Shown here piece after piece: positions 32,117-40,631 of a stretch of 64,000 nt of DNA. Made by a program: the position numbers and the translations under genes. The notes beneath the pieces are model-generated. The model ran no database searches, was not told the origin of the DNA, and saw nothing but the letters and a program-made list of their open reading frames with translations. Each line of letters begins with the position of its first letter. Position 1 is the first letter of the stretch. The stretch is from JAICKM01 sp050998805 (GTDB lineage: Bacteria > Chloroflexota > Chloroflexia > QHBQ01 > JAICKM01), in the NCBI GenBank assembly GCA_050998805.1, contig JBPCPV010000030.1:62001-126000 (forward strand), in the 5' to 3' direction.

Positions 32117-33181
32117 TCAGGTCGGCACGACGCCGAGGTAGCCTGTGTAGGCTGTCTGGACCGAGGCGGCGGCGGGCTTCGGCTTGCCGCCAACGGTGAA
32201 TAGGCCGCTGTACTTCTCCGCGTTCTCTACGGCATCCTGGAAATCCCAGTCGGTCAGCGTCCAGTGGAGGACGCCCAACAGCTTGTCGGAGTTGGCGTCT
32301 ACCGCCTGCAAAAAGAGGCGCGCCGCCTCGTTCTGGAGTTCGGGCGTCCAGGTGACGTTGTCTTTGGTCAGGTTGCTTGGCATGCCGTACTCGCCGATCA
32401 GGGGGGAGCGGCCTGTCCGCAGTGGGAGGATCGTCATCCTCTCCGAAACGTCCTGCAAGTATTGCATCGGCTGCTCGGGATTGTACGGCAAGTACTCATG
32501 GTACTGCGGCGTGTGGCGCACCGCCGGGTATCTCTTGATCATGTAGACAGATGTGAGCGGGTTGAGCGCGCCGAACGTTATCTGGCGGTCGGAGCCGGTG
32601 AGCGCGTAGACATGCCGGTAAACCGCGTCGAGCCATGCCATCCCCGCCGGTGACGGCACGTACTGCACTCCACCCGCCTGCGGGAAGTTGAGATGGATGA
32701 ACAGCGGGCGCGGCGGATTGTCCCTCGTCACCTTCCCCTCGTCGTCCAGCTCGTTCACCAGATCCCACATCAGAACACGCCGGTCGTCGCCGAGGCGAAT
32801 CCCGTCGCGCGTGACGTAGTTGAGCACCTGCTCGACGTAGCTCAACGACGCCGGCAGGTTTCTCACCAGGTCCGGCAGCAGCTCGGCCTCGTCGAACATG
32901 CTGACGATCGCGTGCATCTGGCGGCCCGCAGTCATTCCGAGGAACTGATCCACCCGGTCGAGTATATCCCGGACGCTGAGGCCGAGCGGTCTCCTGTGGT
33001 CCGGTGTCGATGCTAGCTGACCGATGAGCGAGAACGGCAGGAAGGTGCGGACCGTGTTCGCGTCGAGGTTCGCGGCTATGTCGAGTTCCGCGCTTATCTC
33101 GCCCGGATCCCATTCGCACCACATACGCCACCACGGGTGGTGCGCCGGGTAGTAGTTCACGCCGAATATCTGCAAAGCCAT
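32117..33181 (-). CDS. Cellulase-like (GH5/TIM-barrel) glycosidase
   Basis: 354 residues with a beta/alpha-barrel glycosidase pattern: FGVNYYPAHHPWWRM at the start, NTVRTFLPF, MWDLVNELDDEG with the acid/base NE pair (~145-147), and SPLIGEYGMP with the nucleophile Glu (~265), then LHWTLTDWDFQD. No signal peptide, so probably cytoplasmic or acting on an imported or endogenous glycan. Family GH5-like is inferred from motif spacing; substrate unknown. Confidence 0.75.
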   Translation of the reverse strand: MALQIFGVNYYPAHHPWWRMWCEWDPGEISAELDIAANLDANTVRTFLPFSLIGQLASTPDHRRPLGLSVRDILDRVDQFLGMTAGRQMHAIVSMFDEAELLPDLVRNLPASLSYVEQVLNYVTRDGIRLGDDRRVLMWDLVNELDDEGKVTRDNPPRPLFIHLNFPQAGGVQYVPSPAGMAWLDAVYRHVYALTGSDRQITFGALNPLTSVYMIKRYPAVRHTPQYHEYLPYNPEQPMQYLQDVSERMTILPLRTGRSPLIGEYGMPSNLTKDNVTWTPELQNEAARLFLQAVDANSDKLLGVLHWTLTDWDFQDAVENAEKYSGLFTVGGKPKPAAASVQTAYTGYLGVVPT

Positions 33182-33199
33182 CCCAATTTCCCCAATCGG

Positions 33200-33892
33200 C
33201 TACTGCGGCACAAAGCGGTAGCCCACGCCCCACTCGGTCTGGATATAGCGCGGGCGGTCCGCATCGTCCCCCAGCTTGCGGCGCAGCCTGCGGATGAAGA
33301 CCTTTAAGTAGTGCGCCTCGGCTGTGTATCCCGGTCCCCAGACGTGTTCCAGAAGGAACTGGTGCGAAAGCACCATGCCCGGACGCCGCGCCAGTTCCTC
33401 GAGCAGCCGGTACTCGGTCGAAGTAAGCACCACCTGCCTGCCGCGAACCCGGACTTCGTGAGTTGCGAAATCGAGCAACAGTTCCTCGGCGGCGGACGGC
33501 GCAGCTGCCGGTGTGCCGCCGTTGCCGGCCCGCCGCAGCAGTGCCCGCAACCGCGCCAATAGTTCGATATGGTCGAACGGCTTGGTCAGGTAGTCGTCCG
33601 CGCCCATGTCGAGCGCTCTCACCTTGTCGATCGTCGCCTCACGCACCGTGAGCATCAGGATCGGCACCTGCGAAGTCTCGCGGATATGGCGGCAGACGGC
33701 AAAACCGTCCGGCGGCGGCATCATCACGTCGAGCACCACCAAGTCGGGCCTACACTCCGCGAAGCGCGCCAGGGCCTCCGCCCCGTCCGAGGCGATCTCC
33801 GCCGCGCAGCCCGGCCAGGTCATCCGCGCCCCGAAGGCCACTATCTCCGCGATGTCGCGGGAGTCGTCGGCGATCAGCACTCTCAGCGTCAT
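33200..33892 (-). CDS. OmpR-family response regulator
   Basis: 230 residues. Receiver domain (LRVLIADDSRDIAEIV; phosphoacceptor Asp in DLVVLDVMMPPPDG; Lys in DDYLTKPFDH) plus C-terminal winged helix (STEYRLLEELARRPGMVLSH, KVFIRRLRRKLGDD, GVGYRFVPQ). The ATG at 33892 overlaps the sensor kinase stop as ATGA, and the upstream in-frame ATG is inside the kinase. Targets unknown. Confidence 0.96.
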   Translation of the reverse strand: MTLRVLIADDSRDIAEIVAFGARMTWPGCAAEIASDGAEALARFAECRPDLVVLDVMMPPPDGFAVCRHIRETSQVPILMLTVREATIDKVRALDMGADDYLTKPFDHIELLARLRALLRRAGNGGTPAAAPSAAEELLLDFATHEVRVRGRQVVLTSTEYRLLEELARRPGMVLSHQFLLEHVWGPGYTAEAHYLKVFIRRLRRKLGDDADRPRYIQTEWGVGYRFVPQ

Positions 33893-34719
33893 TCGCTCTC
33901 CTCCCTGGGCCGCGACGGCAGGGCGACGTGGAACGCCGCTCCGGTGCCGGGCCGACTCTCCAGCCGTATACATCCGCCGTGCATCTCGACTATCGCGCGC
34001 GCTATCGCCAGCCCCAGCCCCGAGCCGCCCCCCGCCGATGCGACCCTGTGGAACCGCTCGAAGACAGCCTCGCGCTCATCGGCGGGTATGCCCGGCCCGT
34101 CGTCGCTGACCACCAGCCGGATCTCGCCTTCCGGCGCACGTCCCGAAAGCTGGATACGTGTGCCCGGCGGGGTGTGCCGGTGGGCGTTGTCCAGCAGGCT
34201 GACGAGCACCTGCTCGAGCCGCCGCGCATCCCCATGATACGCCAACGGCTCCGGCAGATCAACCTCGAGCGTCTGTCCCTTCTCCTGCATCAGCGGGTGA
34301 ACCGCCTCGAGTGCGTCGGTGGCGACGGCCCGCAGATCGAGCGGCGCTCGGTCAAGGCGCATCTCTCCGGCCTCGAACTGGTTGAATGCGACCAAGTCGT
34401 TGATCAAGATGCCGAGCCGGTCAATATTTCGGCGCACATTGCCCAGGATACGGCGCTCGTCGGGCCGTATCCTATCCGAGAGGCTTGTTTCGACCATGCC
34501 AAGCCCCGCCTGCATGGCAGTGAAGGGGGTTTGCAGATCGTGAGACACTGTGCGGATAAAATCGGCCCGCAGTCGGCCTAGCTCCGCGAGCCGCGCGGCC
34601 TGGTTATGGCCGGACCGCGTGGCCGCACGCTCTCGCGCCAGCCGCCGTGAAAGCAGCCCGACACTCGCCGCGAGCGCCCCCACCAATCCGGCATATCCCA
34701 CCACCAGCAGCCTGCCCAT
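33889..34719 (-). CDS. Sensor histidine kinase
   Basis: 276 residues. One N-terminal transmembrane helix (LLVVGYAGLVGALAASVGLL) and no separate sensor domain. HisKA box FIRTVSHDLQTPFTAM with the phospho-His, N box LLDNAHRH, G1 DDGPGIP, G2 GSGLGLAIAR and the conserved C-terminal MHGGCIRLESRPGTGAAF. It pairs with the response regulator by gene overlap. With no extracellular loop it may sense membrane state or a protein partner. Confidence 0.95.
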   Translation of the reverse strand: MGRLLVVGYAGLVGALAASVGLLSRRLARERAATRSGHNQAARLAELGRLRADFIRTVSHDLQTPFTAMQAGLGMVETSLSDRIRPDERRILGNVRRNIDRLGILINDLVAFNQFEAGEMRLDRAPLDLRAVATDALEAVHPLMQEKGQTLEVDLPEPLAYHGDARRLEQVLVSLLDNAHRHTPPGTRIQLSGRAPEGEIRLVVSDDGPGIPADEREAVFERFHRVASAGGGSGLGLAIARAIVEMHGGCIRLESRPGTGAAFHVALPSRPREESE

Positions 34720-34832
34720 TGGCCCACCCGTCGCTAGCCGCTCCGCACTGCGCCGCGTCGCCGGTTACGGGCGACATGCTCTGTACAGCACAGGCCGTGC
34801 CGGGCGTGGAGTCGGGGGCCGCCGGCGGGGAT

Positions 34833-36236
34833 TTATTTACGAGACTTTAAGAAGTTTATGAGGTCGTTCAGCTCTGCAGGGGTTACGTTGTTGCTGAAGG
34901 CCGGCATGTTCGTGCCGCCGCCCAATATCCGCGTCGTCATCTGCTCTGCGGAGAGGCGGTTACCCACACTCGTCAGGTCAGGCCCGCGCAGACCGCCCTG
35001 CCCATCAATCGAGTGGCACGCTTGGCAGCTTTTCGCGTTGAACAGCGCCGCCCCCCGCACGATGCTTGGGTCGGTCGAGTTGACCTGGGTAGGTGACATC
35101 GCTTGTGCGTGGAAGTTCGGCGACCAGCGCGACTCCTGGCCGGCCAGCGAGAGCGTGACGATCATCAGCACGATCATGATCGTCACGCCGACTGCCCACG
35201 GACGGCGCTTCGGGCTGCGTTCTCCACGGTTCGCCAGCGGCAGCAGCAAAAGCACCACGCCGAGCAGCACCGGCCCGCCTATGATCACGTAGTCCTCAAC
35301 ACCCGGCGGCAGCAGCGCCAGCGCCGCGAAGTACCAGAGCAGATACCAGTCGGGCCGCGGGTACGCCTGGAGGAGCGTCGGGTCGGGCGGCTTGTCGAGC
35401 GCAGGCGGGCCGAGGAACCAGGCCAGCGCGGCGATTGTCACGATCACCGCGACGCCGAACAGCGCGTCGCGCCAAGCTGCGTCCGGCCAGAACGGCACCC
35501 CGTCCCGCTTGAGCAGTTCGTTGTACCACTTGCGGTATGTCTTCGGGTCAACCGGCCGTCCCGCCTGCGGAGGCTCCGAGATCCCGGTATGCAACACCAG
35601 GTAGAGGTGGAAGCCCAAAAACGCGAAGATGATCGCCGGGATGAAGAAGACATGGAAGGCGTAGAAGCGGCTGAGTGTAGCCCCGCCCACGGTGTCTCCG
35701 CCCAACACGAACTGGGCGAGCGGCGTGCCGACGAACGGCGCGCGCCCCACCTGCTCCGCCGCCACGATCACCGACCAGAACGCCGTCTGGTCCCACCGCA
35801 GGAGCTGCCCGGTAAACGCCATCGCCACGGTGAGCAGCAGCAGCACCGACCCGCTCAACCAGCTCACCTCGCGGGGGAACTTGTATGCCCCCATCAGGAA
35901 GACGCGCAGAGCGTGTATCCCGATCAGCACGATCATCGCCGACGCCCCGAAGTTGTGGATGCCGCGCAGCCAGTGGCCGAGCGCCGCGTCGTTCGTGATG
36001 AACTGTATGCTCTGGTACGCCTCGCCGGTCGCCGGGATGTAGGCGGTAGCCAGCGCGATCCCGGTCACGACCTGCACAATGAAGGCAAAGAGCGTCGCGC
36101 TGCCGAAGACGTAGGCCCAGCTGATCCAGCCCTTCGTGCGGGGCACCGGGTGCGTCAGCGCCGGCCCAACCAGCTTCGATATGCCGGTGCGGTCGTCGAA
36201 TGTCTCGGCTATCTGTCTCAGCTTACCCACGGCCAT
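34833..36236 (-). CDS. Cytochrome b fused to cytochrome c (bc complex)
   Basis: 467 residues. Quinol-oxidising membrane subunit with eight predicted helices; haem b ligands in HWLRGIHNFGASAMI and FYAFHVFFIPAIIFAFLGFH, the Qo-type PDWYLLWYFAAL and a PPDP motif. After residue ~375 a cytochrome c domain follows with CQACH and a Met ligand in NMPAFSN. The separate cytochrome c1 gene is therefore replaced by a fusion, as in some Gram-positive and Chloroflexota bc complexes. Last gene of the respiratory operon, 9 nt after the Rieske gene. Confidence 0.93.
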   Translation of the reverse strand: MAVGKLRQIAETFDDRTGISKLVGPALTHPVPRTKGWISWAYVFGSATLFAFIVQVVTGIALATAYIPATGEAYQSIQFITNDAALGHWLRGIHNFGASAMIVLIGIHALRVFLMGAYKFPREVSWLSGSVLLLLTVAMAFTGQLLRWDQTAFWSVIVAAEQVGRAPFVGTPLAQFVLGGDTVGGATLSRFYAFHVFFIPAIIFAFLGFHLYLVLHTGISEPPQAGRPVDPKTYRKWYNELLKRDGVPFWPDAAWRDALFGVAVIVTIAALAWFLGPPALDKPPDPTLLQAYPRPDWYLLWYFAALALLPPGVEDYVIIGGPVLLGVVLLLLPLANRGERSPKRRPWAVGVTIMIVLMIVTLSLAGQESRWSPNFHAQAMSPTQVNSTDPSIVRGAALFNAKSCQACHSIDGQGGLRGPDLTSVGNRLSAEQMTTRILGGGTNMPAFSNNVTPAELNDLINFLKSRK

Positions 36237-36245
36237 GCCCTCCGG

Positions 36246-36737
36246 CTAGACAATCGGGATCGGGTGGGTCAGGATCTCGACCTGCCCGTTGTTCACACGC
36301 ACCTCGTACTTGAAGAGAGCGCGGGGCGGCGGGCCTGCCGCAGGCTCGCCGTCGGCGTAATAGACACCGCCGTGGCATGGGCAGAGGAAGAGCTTGCCCT
36401 GCGGCTGCCACTCGACCGGGCAGCCGAGGTGCGTGCAGTTCACCGCGAACGCCTGGAAGCCGGTCTCGCTCTCCCGCCGCAGCCATGCCGCAGTCTGCGC
36501 CGACACACCGGCCCACGCCTGTGGCGATGGGTCTTGGAAGGCGACTTCGACCGTCTCTCCTACCTTGAACTTGCCGACCTCCCCGACCTGCCTCCAGACC
36601 TGGGCCGGGCGCTTCAGCAGCGGTCCCAGCAGGAAGCCGACGAACGGGATGCCGACGACCGTCGCCCCCAGCCCGCCGAGCGCGATGGACATCCAACTCA
36701 GGAACTGCCTCCGCGACAAGTCTTTCTCAGATCCCAT
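36246..36737 (-). CDS. qcrA: Rieske 2Fe-2S protein of bc complex
   Basis: 163 residues. Twin-arginine start (SRRQFLSWMSIALGGLGATV) forming the membrane anchor; cluster ligands in CTHLGCPV and CPCHGGVYYADG. Its start overlaps the end of ctaAB by 11 nt. TatA at 51704 belongs to the export route that such proteins use. Confidence 0.96.
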   Translation of the reverse strand: MGSEKDLSRRQFLSWMSIALGGLGATVVGIPFVGFLLGPLLKRPAQVWRQVGEVGKFKVGETVEVAFQDPSPQAWAGVSAQTAAWLRRESETGFQAFAVNCTHLGCPVEWQPQGKLFLCPCHGGVYYADGEPAAGPPPRALFKYEVRVNNGQVEILTHPIPIV

Positions 36738-38733
36738 GTGGACCTCCCCCGATGAACGTCACGACCCGGTCCGCCACCATGAGCAGATAGAGCAGCGCCA
36801 GGTAGGCGTTCGAGAACTTAAACAAGTTCCATGCCCGCGCCGTGCCGGGTTGCCGCACAAGCTGCACAGCCCTCAGCACGAACGCTCCGCTGAGGACGAC
36901 AGCCCCGACCAGATACAGATCTCCCAGCGCCCCGCTCACGAAGAGCAGCAACGTCACCGCAGATAGCAGCAAAGTATAGGCCAGGATACTGGCGCGGGTG
37001 TAGCCGCCGCCCCGCACCACCGGCAGCATCGGGATGCCCGCCGCCCGGTAATCCTCCTGCCGCACCAGCGCGAGCGCCCAGAAATGCGCGGGCGTCCAGA
37101 AGAAGATCACCGCGAAGAACAGCAGCGCGGGCAGGTCGAGCCGCCCCGTCACCGCCGCCCAGCCGACGAGCGGCGGCACAGCGCCCGCCGCCCCGCCGAT
37201 CACGATGTTCTGCGTGCTGGTCCGCTTCAGCCAGAGCGTGTACACAAACACGTAGAAGAGATTGCCGCCGAGCGCCAGCGCAGCAGCCGCCAGGTTCACC
37301 GTCGCCAATAACTCCACGAACGCCAGCGCCGTCAGCCCCGCCCCGAAGGCGAGCGCCCGCCCCGGCTCGATACTCCCCGTCACGACCGGCCGGTTTCGCG
37401 TCCGCTTCATCCGCGCGTCAATATCCCTGTCCAGGTAGTGATTGATCGCGTGCGCGCCGCCCGTCGCCAGCACACCGCCAAGGCACGTCCAGAAGATCAG
37501 CGCACCCAGCGCCCTCTCCACGGGGTACTCCATCGCCGCGATCAGCATCGCCGCGACCGTCGGCACCAGCAGCAACGGTATAACCTTCGGCTTCATCAAG
37601 CTCATGTAGAGGCGGACCCGTAGTGCGTAGTGAGTATTACGTAGTGCGTGGTGCGTAGTAACCCCCGGCCTCTGACCACTGATCACTGACCACTGACCAC
37701 TGACCGCCGGGCCGAGCCAGACGAAGGCGGTCAGCAGCACTAGGACGCCCCAGACTGCGGCGGCCAGCGCGAGGTGGGCGCTCTTCATCGCGGGAGGCGC
37801 GCCGGTCCAGATCGTGAACGCGCCGAGTATCACCTGCCCGATGTAAAGCGCGGCGAGTACGTGCGTCGTCCGCATCAGCCGCCGGTCGTCCCGCCGGTAG
37901 AGAAAGATCGCCGCAGCCAGCGCCACCAGCAGCAGGTCCGAGAAGCCGACCGCCACCCTGTGGCCGAAGTTGATCAGTTGGGGCAGAGTCTCCGGCAGCC
38001 ATTGCCCCCCCGCGCAGACCGGCCACGCCGGGCAGGCCGTATCCGCGTCCGCCCCGACTATCGCCGACCCGGTGAACATCGCCACGTATGTCCAGAGCGT
38101 TGTGCCCAGCGCAAGCCACCGTATTGCGGACGAGTTTTGAGTTACGATGACTGACCTGAGTGCGGAGTGCGGAGTGCCTGCTATAGCCTGACCACCGACC
38201 ACTGACGGCTGACGGCTGACGGCTGACGGCTGACGGCTGATCGCTGATCGCTGATAGCTAAACAACGCCAGCAGGATCAGCGAGGCGAGCAGCAGCATCG
38301 AGTTGCCCATGTGGGCGGCGATCCAGGTGGGCGGGAGCTTGAGGATGACCGTGACGCCGCCGAGGACCGCCTGAGCGATGTAGCTGACCCCCGCGAAGAG
38401 TGCGAGCCAGAGCAGGCGGCGCGTGCCGCGATACCAGAGGAGCGTCGCGCTGACCGTCGCCATCATCAGCCCGCCGACCATCGTGGCGAAGAGCCTGTGG
38501 TTCCACTCGATCAGTTGGTGGTACTCCAGCTTCGGCAAGATGCTGCCGTCGCACATCGGCCAGGTGGCGCACCCAAGACCCGAATCGGTCGCCCGCACTA
38601 TGCCTCCGAGCACGATCAGCACCCAGGTCGCCACCGCCGTCGCCAGGGTCAGCCGCCAATACGCCCGCTCCGAGAGCCGCACGCGGGGCAGCGTGACCCG
38701 CCGCGGGGCGGCGCGGACTTCCTCATGCAACAT
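36727..38733 (-). CDS. ctaAB: Haem A synthase / haem O synthase fusion (CtaA-CtaB)
   Basis: 668 residues. First half is COX15/CtaA (IVRATDSGLGCATWPMCDG, EWNHRLFATMVGG, INFGHRVAVGFSDL); second half is protoheme farnesyltransferase CtaB (NHYLDRDIDARMKRTRNRPV, FFWTPAHFWALAL). Together they convert haem B to O to A for cytochrome oxidase. Two heptamer-repeat segments are translated: residues ~158-193 between helices of the CtaA half (SAISRQPSAVSRQPSVVGG) and ~344-371 in the linker (VSGQWSVISGQRP ... HHALRNTHYALR). The frame stays open through both. The fusion is typical of Chloroflexota; separate internal start at MSLMKPK cannot be excluded. Confidence 0.95.
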   Translation of the reverse strand: MLHEEVRAAPRRVTLPRVRLSERAYWRLTLATAVATWVLIVLGGIVRATDSGLGCATWPMCDGSILPKLEYHQLIEWNHRLFATMVGGLMMATVSATLLWYRGTRRLLWLALFAGVSYIAQAVLGGVTVILKLPPTWIAAHMGNSMLLLASLILLALFSYQRSAISRQPSAVSRQPSVVGGQAIAGTPHSALRSVIVTQNSSAIRWLALGTTLWTYVAMFTGSAIVGADADTACPAWPVCAGGQWLPETLPQLINFGHRVAVGFSDLLLVALAAAIFLYRRDDRRLMRTTHVLAALYIGQVILGAFTIWTGAPPAMKSAHLALAAAVWGVLVLLTAFVWLGPAVSGQWSVISGQRPGVTTHHALRNTHYALRVRLYMSLMKPKVIPLLLVPTVAAMLIAAMEYPVERALGALIFWTCLGGVLATGGAHAINHYLDRDIDARMKRTRNRPVVTGSIEPGRALAFGAGLTALAFVELLATVNLAAAALALGGNLFYVFVYTLWLKRTSTQNIVIGGAAGAVPPLVGWAAVTGRLDLPALLFFAVIFFWTPAHFWALALVRQEDYRAAGIPMLPVVRGGGYTRASILAYTLLLSAVTLLLFVSGALGDLYLVGAVVLSGAFVLRAVQLVRQPGTARAWNLFKFSNAYLALLYLLMVADRVVTFIGGGPHGI
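37616..37708. repeat. Heptamer/short repeats inside ctaAB linker
   Basis: GTAGTGC-type units (37619-37660) followed by tandem ACTGACC/ACTGATC units (37674-37705), all within the ctaAB coding frame, encoding part of the CtaA-CtaB linker. Confidence 0.85.
38155..38266. repeat. Heptamer arrays inside the CtaA half
   Basis: GAGTGCG units (38158-38176), then five TGACGGC and three TGATCGC-like units (38200-38260). Translated on the minus strand as SAISRQPSAVSRQPS. Confidence 0.9.
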
Positions 38734-39148
38734 GACGCAGATCTCCGATCCATCCGGCCAGGGCGAGCGCGAACAGCGCCAGCCCCACCCCGGATATGAC
38801 GAATGTGCTCACTAGCCCCCAGACCATCAGCACGATGCCGAGCGCCATCACCGCGGGCCAGTACGTCGGCGGAGGTAACTCCTCCGGCCTCGGCGCGCTC
38901 CAGCCCGATTGCGGAGTGCGGAGTGCGGAGTGCTGATTCTCTGCCTCTGTCTCGCCTTCATCGCTGACGGCTGACGGCTGACGGCTGATTGCTCGTCGCT
39001 GACGGCTGACGGCTGGTCGCCCGTCCCTACGCAGCAAGGCGCTCAACAGAGACAACAGCCCCACCAGGCCGCCTATAACGGCACCGAGGATGATGCCTGC
39101 GCGGACGAGTGCCGACTTCCAACCGGGTTCGCGTTCCTCGGATTGCAT
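38723..39148 (-). CDS. Small two-helix cytochrome oxidase subunit (subunit IV-like)
   Basis: 141 residues. Two hydrophobic parts: AGIILGAVIGGLVGLLSLLS and YWPAVMALGIVLMVWGLVST with ISGVGLALFALALAGW. Position between ctaG and ctaAB and the PPPTYWPAVMALG motif resemble the small actinobacterial-type COX subunit IV. The ~35 residues between the helices (RRAISRQPSAVSDEG ... QHSALRTPQSG) come from heptamer repeats. Starts in a TAATG overlap with ctaG and ends 11 nt inside ctaAB. Confidence 0.65.
   Translation of the reverse strand: MQSEEREPGWKSALVRAGIILGAVIGGLVGLLSLLSALLRRDGRPAVSRQRRAISRQPSAVSDEGETEAENQHSALRTPQSGWSAPRPEELPPPTYWPAVMALGIVLMVWGLVSTFVISGVGLALFALALAGWIGDLRHVA
38909..39015. repeat. Heptamer arrays inside the small COX subunit gene
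   Basis: GAGTGCG units (38914-38934) and TGACGGC units (38964-39015) with variants, encoding the loop between the two hydrophobic helices. Confidence 0.88.
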
Positions 39149-39987
39149 TACACTTCCTCCATCTGGGGCGACAACGCCATGCCGTCCCCCCCGGTTTCGC
39201 CGTACCAGCGCGCGAGTTGGGCGAGTATCGCCGCCAGGTAAACAAGGTTGCCGGGTATCCACATCAGCAGCCCCGCGACCTGCTGATCGACAGCCGGGGT
39301 CAGCCCCCAGCCGTCGCGCAGCAACGGCAATACGCCGAGCCAGTCCACCGGGTGCAGGTAGGGCGCGTAGAGGCCCGGCGGCGCGAACGTGATTAGTATC
39401 CCCAGCATATCGTTTGCGAGCGACGCCGCGAAGAGGTAGATCGCCGCCGCCGGTGCGCTCAGAGAGCGTTGCCCCAGGTGCGCGACCGGCCCGACTATAG
39501 GCCACCAGAAGACCGTCGCCGACGCCAGGAAGCATAGATGCTCGAAAACATGCACCCACTCATTCCTCAGTGTCGCGTCGAACAGCACCGGCAAATGCCA
39601 AACCCAAAGCGTCCCCACTCCGATCCCCCATGCCACACCCGACCACTGGCCGCCGAGACGGCGGCGATACGGGGGCTGACCACCGACTCCTGACGGGAGG
39701 CCGAGCAGCAGCAACGGCGGCACGACCAGCACCAGCAGCAGGTGTTGCAGCATGTGCGCGCTGAACAGATAGGTGTCGCCAAGCGTGTCGAGGGGCGACG
39801 TGAGGCTGAACAGCAGCACGCCGACGCCCGCCGCGTAGAGGAATGCGGAGTGCGGAATGCGGAGTGCGGAATGTGGAGGCTGCATCGCACGCAGATAGAC
39901 AACATAGCCCAGAAGCAAGCAGCCGCAGCCGAAGACCACGCTAGGCTCGAAGTTCCACGTTGATAGCATCAGCTGCCAGGTGTTCAT
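39148..39987 (-). CDS. ctaG: Cytochrome oxidase assembly protein CtaG
   Basis: 279 residues, about seven helices, CtaG_2/caa3_CtaG family (SAHMLQHLLLVLVVPPLLLLG, VWHLPVLFDATLRNEW, HLCFLASATVFWWP, LYAPYLHPVDW). Needed for copper loading of caa3-type oxidases. The ATG at 39987 (MNTWQ) is preferred to 40053, which would overlap coxC. PHSALRIPHSAF after the first helix is written by CGGAATG/CGGAGTG repeats at 39840-39885. Confidence 0.9.
   Translation of the reverse strand: MNTWQLMLSTWNFEPSVVFGCGCLLLGYVVYLRAMQPPHSALRIPHSAFLYAAGVGVLLFSLTSPLDTLGDTYLFSAHMLQHLLLVLVVPPLLLLGLPSGVGGQPPYRRRLGGQWSGVAWGIGVGTLWVWHLPVLFDATLRNEWVHVFEHLCFLASATVFWWPIVGPVAHLGQRSLSAPAAAIYLFAASLANDMLGILITFAPPGLYAPYLHPVDWLGVLPLLRDGWGLTPAVDQQVAGLLMWIPGNLVYLAAILAQLARWYGETGGDGMALSPQMEEV
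39840..39885. repeat. Heptamer array inside ctaG
   Basis: GAATGCGGAGTGCGG-type units, six heptamers, in frame in the loop after the first CtaG helix. Confidence 0.88.
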
Positions 39988-40000
39988 AGCTGCACCGCAA

Positions 40001-40630
40001 TCAAGTCCGCCAGATATATATGATCGTGAAGAGCACGATCCAGACGACATCAACGAAGTGCCAGTAGAGCGAGATCGCGGTCACTGCGGGCGAGGCGCGC
40101 TTGCCCTTGAACGCCCCCGCCAGCGCCAGCCCGAACAGGATCAGCAGGGCAACCAGCCCGCAGAAGACGTGGAACCCGTGGAACCCGGTCAGCGTGAAGA
40201 AGGTCGTGCCGAACAGGTCACGGCTGACCGTCACCTGCGCGTTCAGCAGCCGAATGTACTCCTGCCCCTGCCCGAACAGGAAGACCCCGCCGAGGGCCAC
40301 AGTCGCCAGCAGCCAGAGCCGGAGCCTGCCATCCTCTCCCCGGTCGAGCGCACGGTCCGCCAACCAGATCGTGCCGCTGCTGGCGATCAGGCAGGCGGTG
40401 TAGATCGCGCTCACCAACGGGTTGAGGCTGTTCGCCGCCGTCGGCCCGTCGGCGTTCGCCGGAGAATCCCGGAAGTAGATGTACGACAGGATCAGCACCG
40501 CGAAGAAGACCGCCTCCGACAGCAGGAAGAGGCTCATGCCGAGCCGGTTCCTCTCCAGCGTACCGAGCCGATCAACGTTGATCGGTCCGACCTCCATCGG
40601 CTTCGCGGAGCTGGATTGGGTGTCGTCCAT
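40001..40630 (-). CDS. coxC: Cytochrome c oxidase subunit III
   Basis: 209 residues, five helices: GMSLFLLSEAVFFAVLILSY, YTACLIASSGTIWLADRAL, TFFTLTGFHGFHVFCGLVAL and LYWHFVDVVWIVLFTIIYI, all standard for COX3. Follows coxA by 1 nt. Confidence 0.96.
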   Translation of the reverse strand: MDDTQSSSAKPMEVGPINVDRLGTLERNRLGMSLFLLSEAVFFAVLILSYIYFRDSPANADGPTAANSLNPLVSAIYTACLIASSGTIWLADRALDRGEDGRLRLWLLATVALGGVFLFGQGQEYIRLLNAQVTVSRDLFGTTFFTLTGFHGFHVFCGLVALLILFGLALAGAFKGKRASPAVTAISLYWHFVDVVWIVLFTIIYIWRT

Positions 40631-40631
40631 T

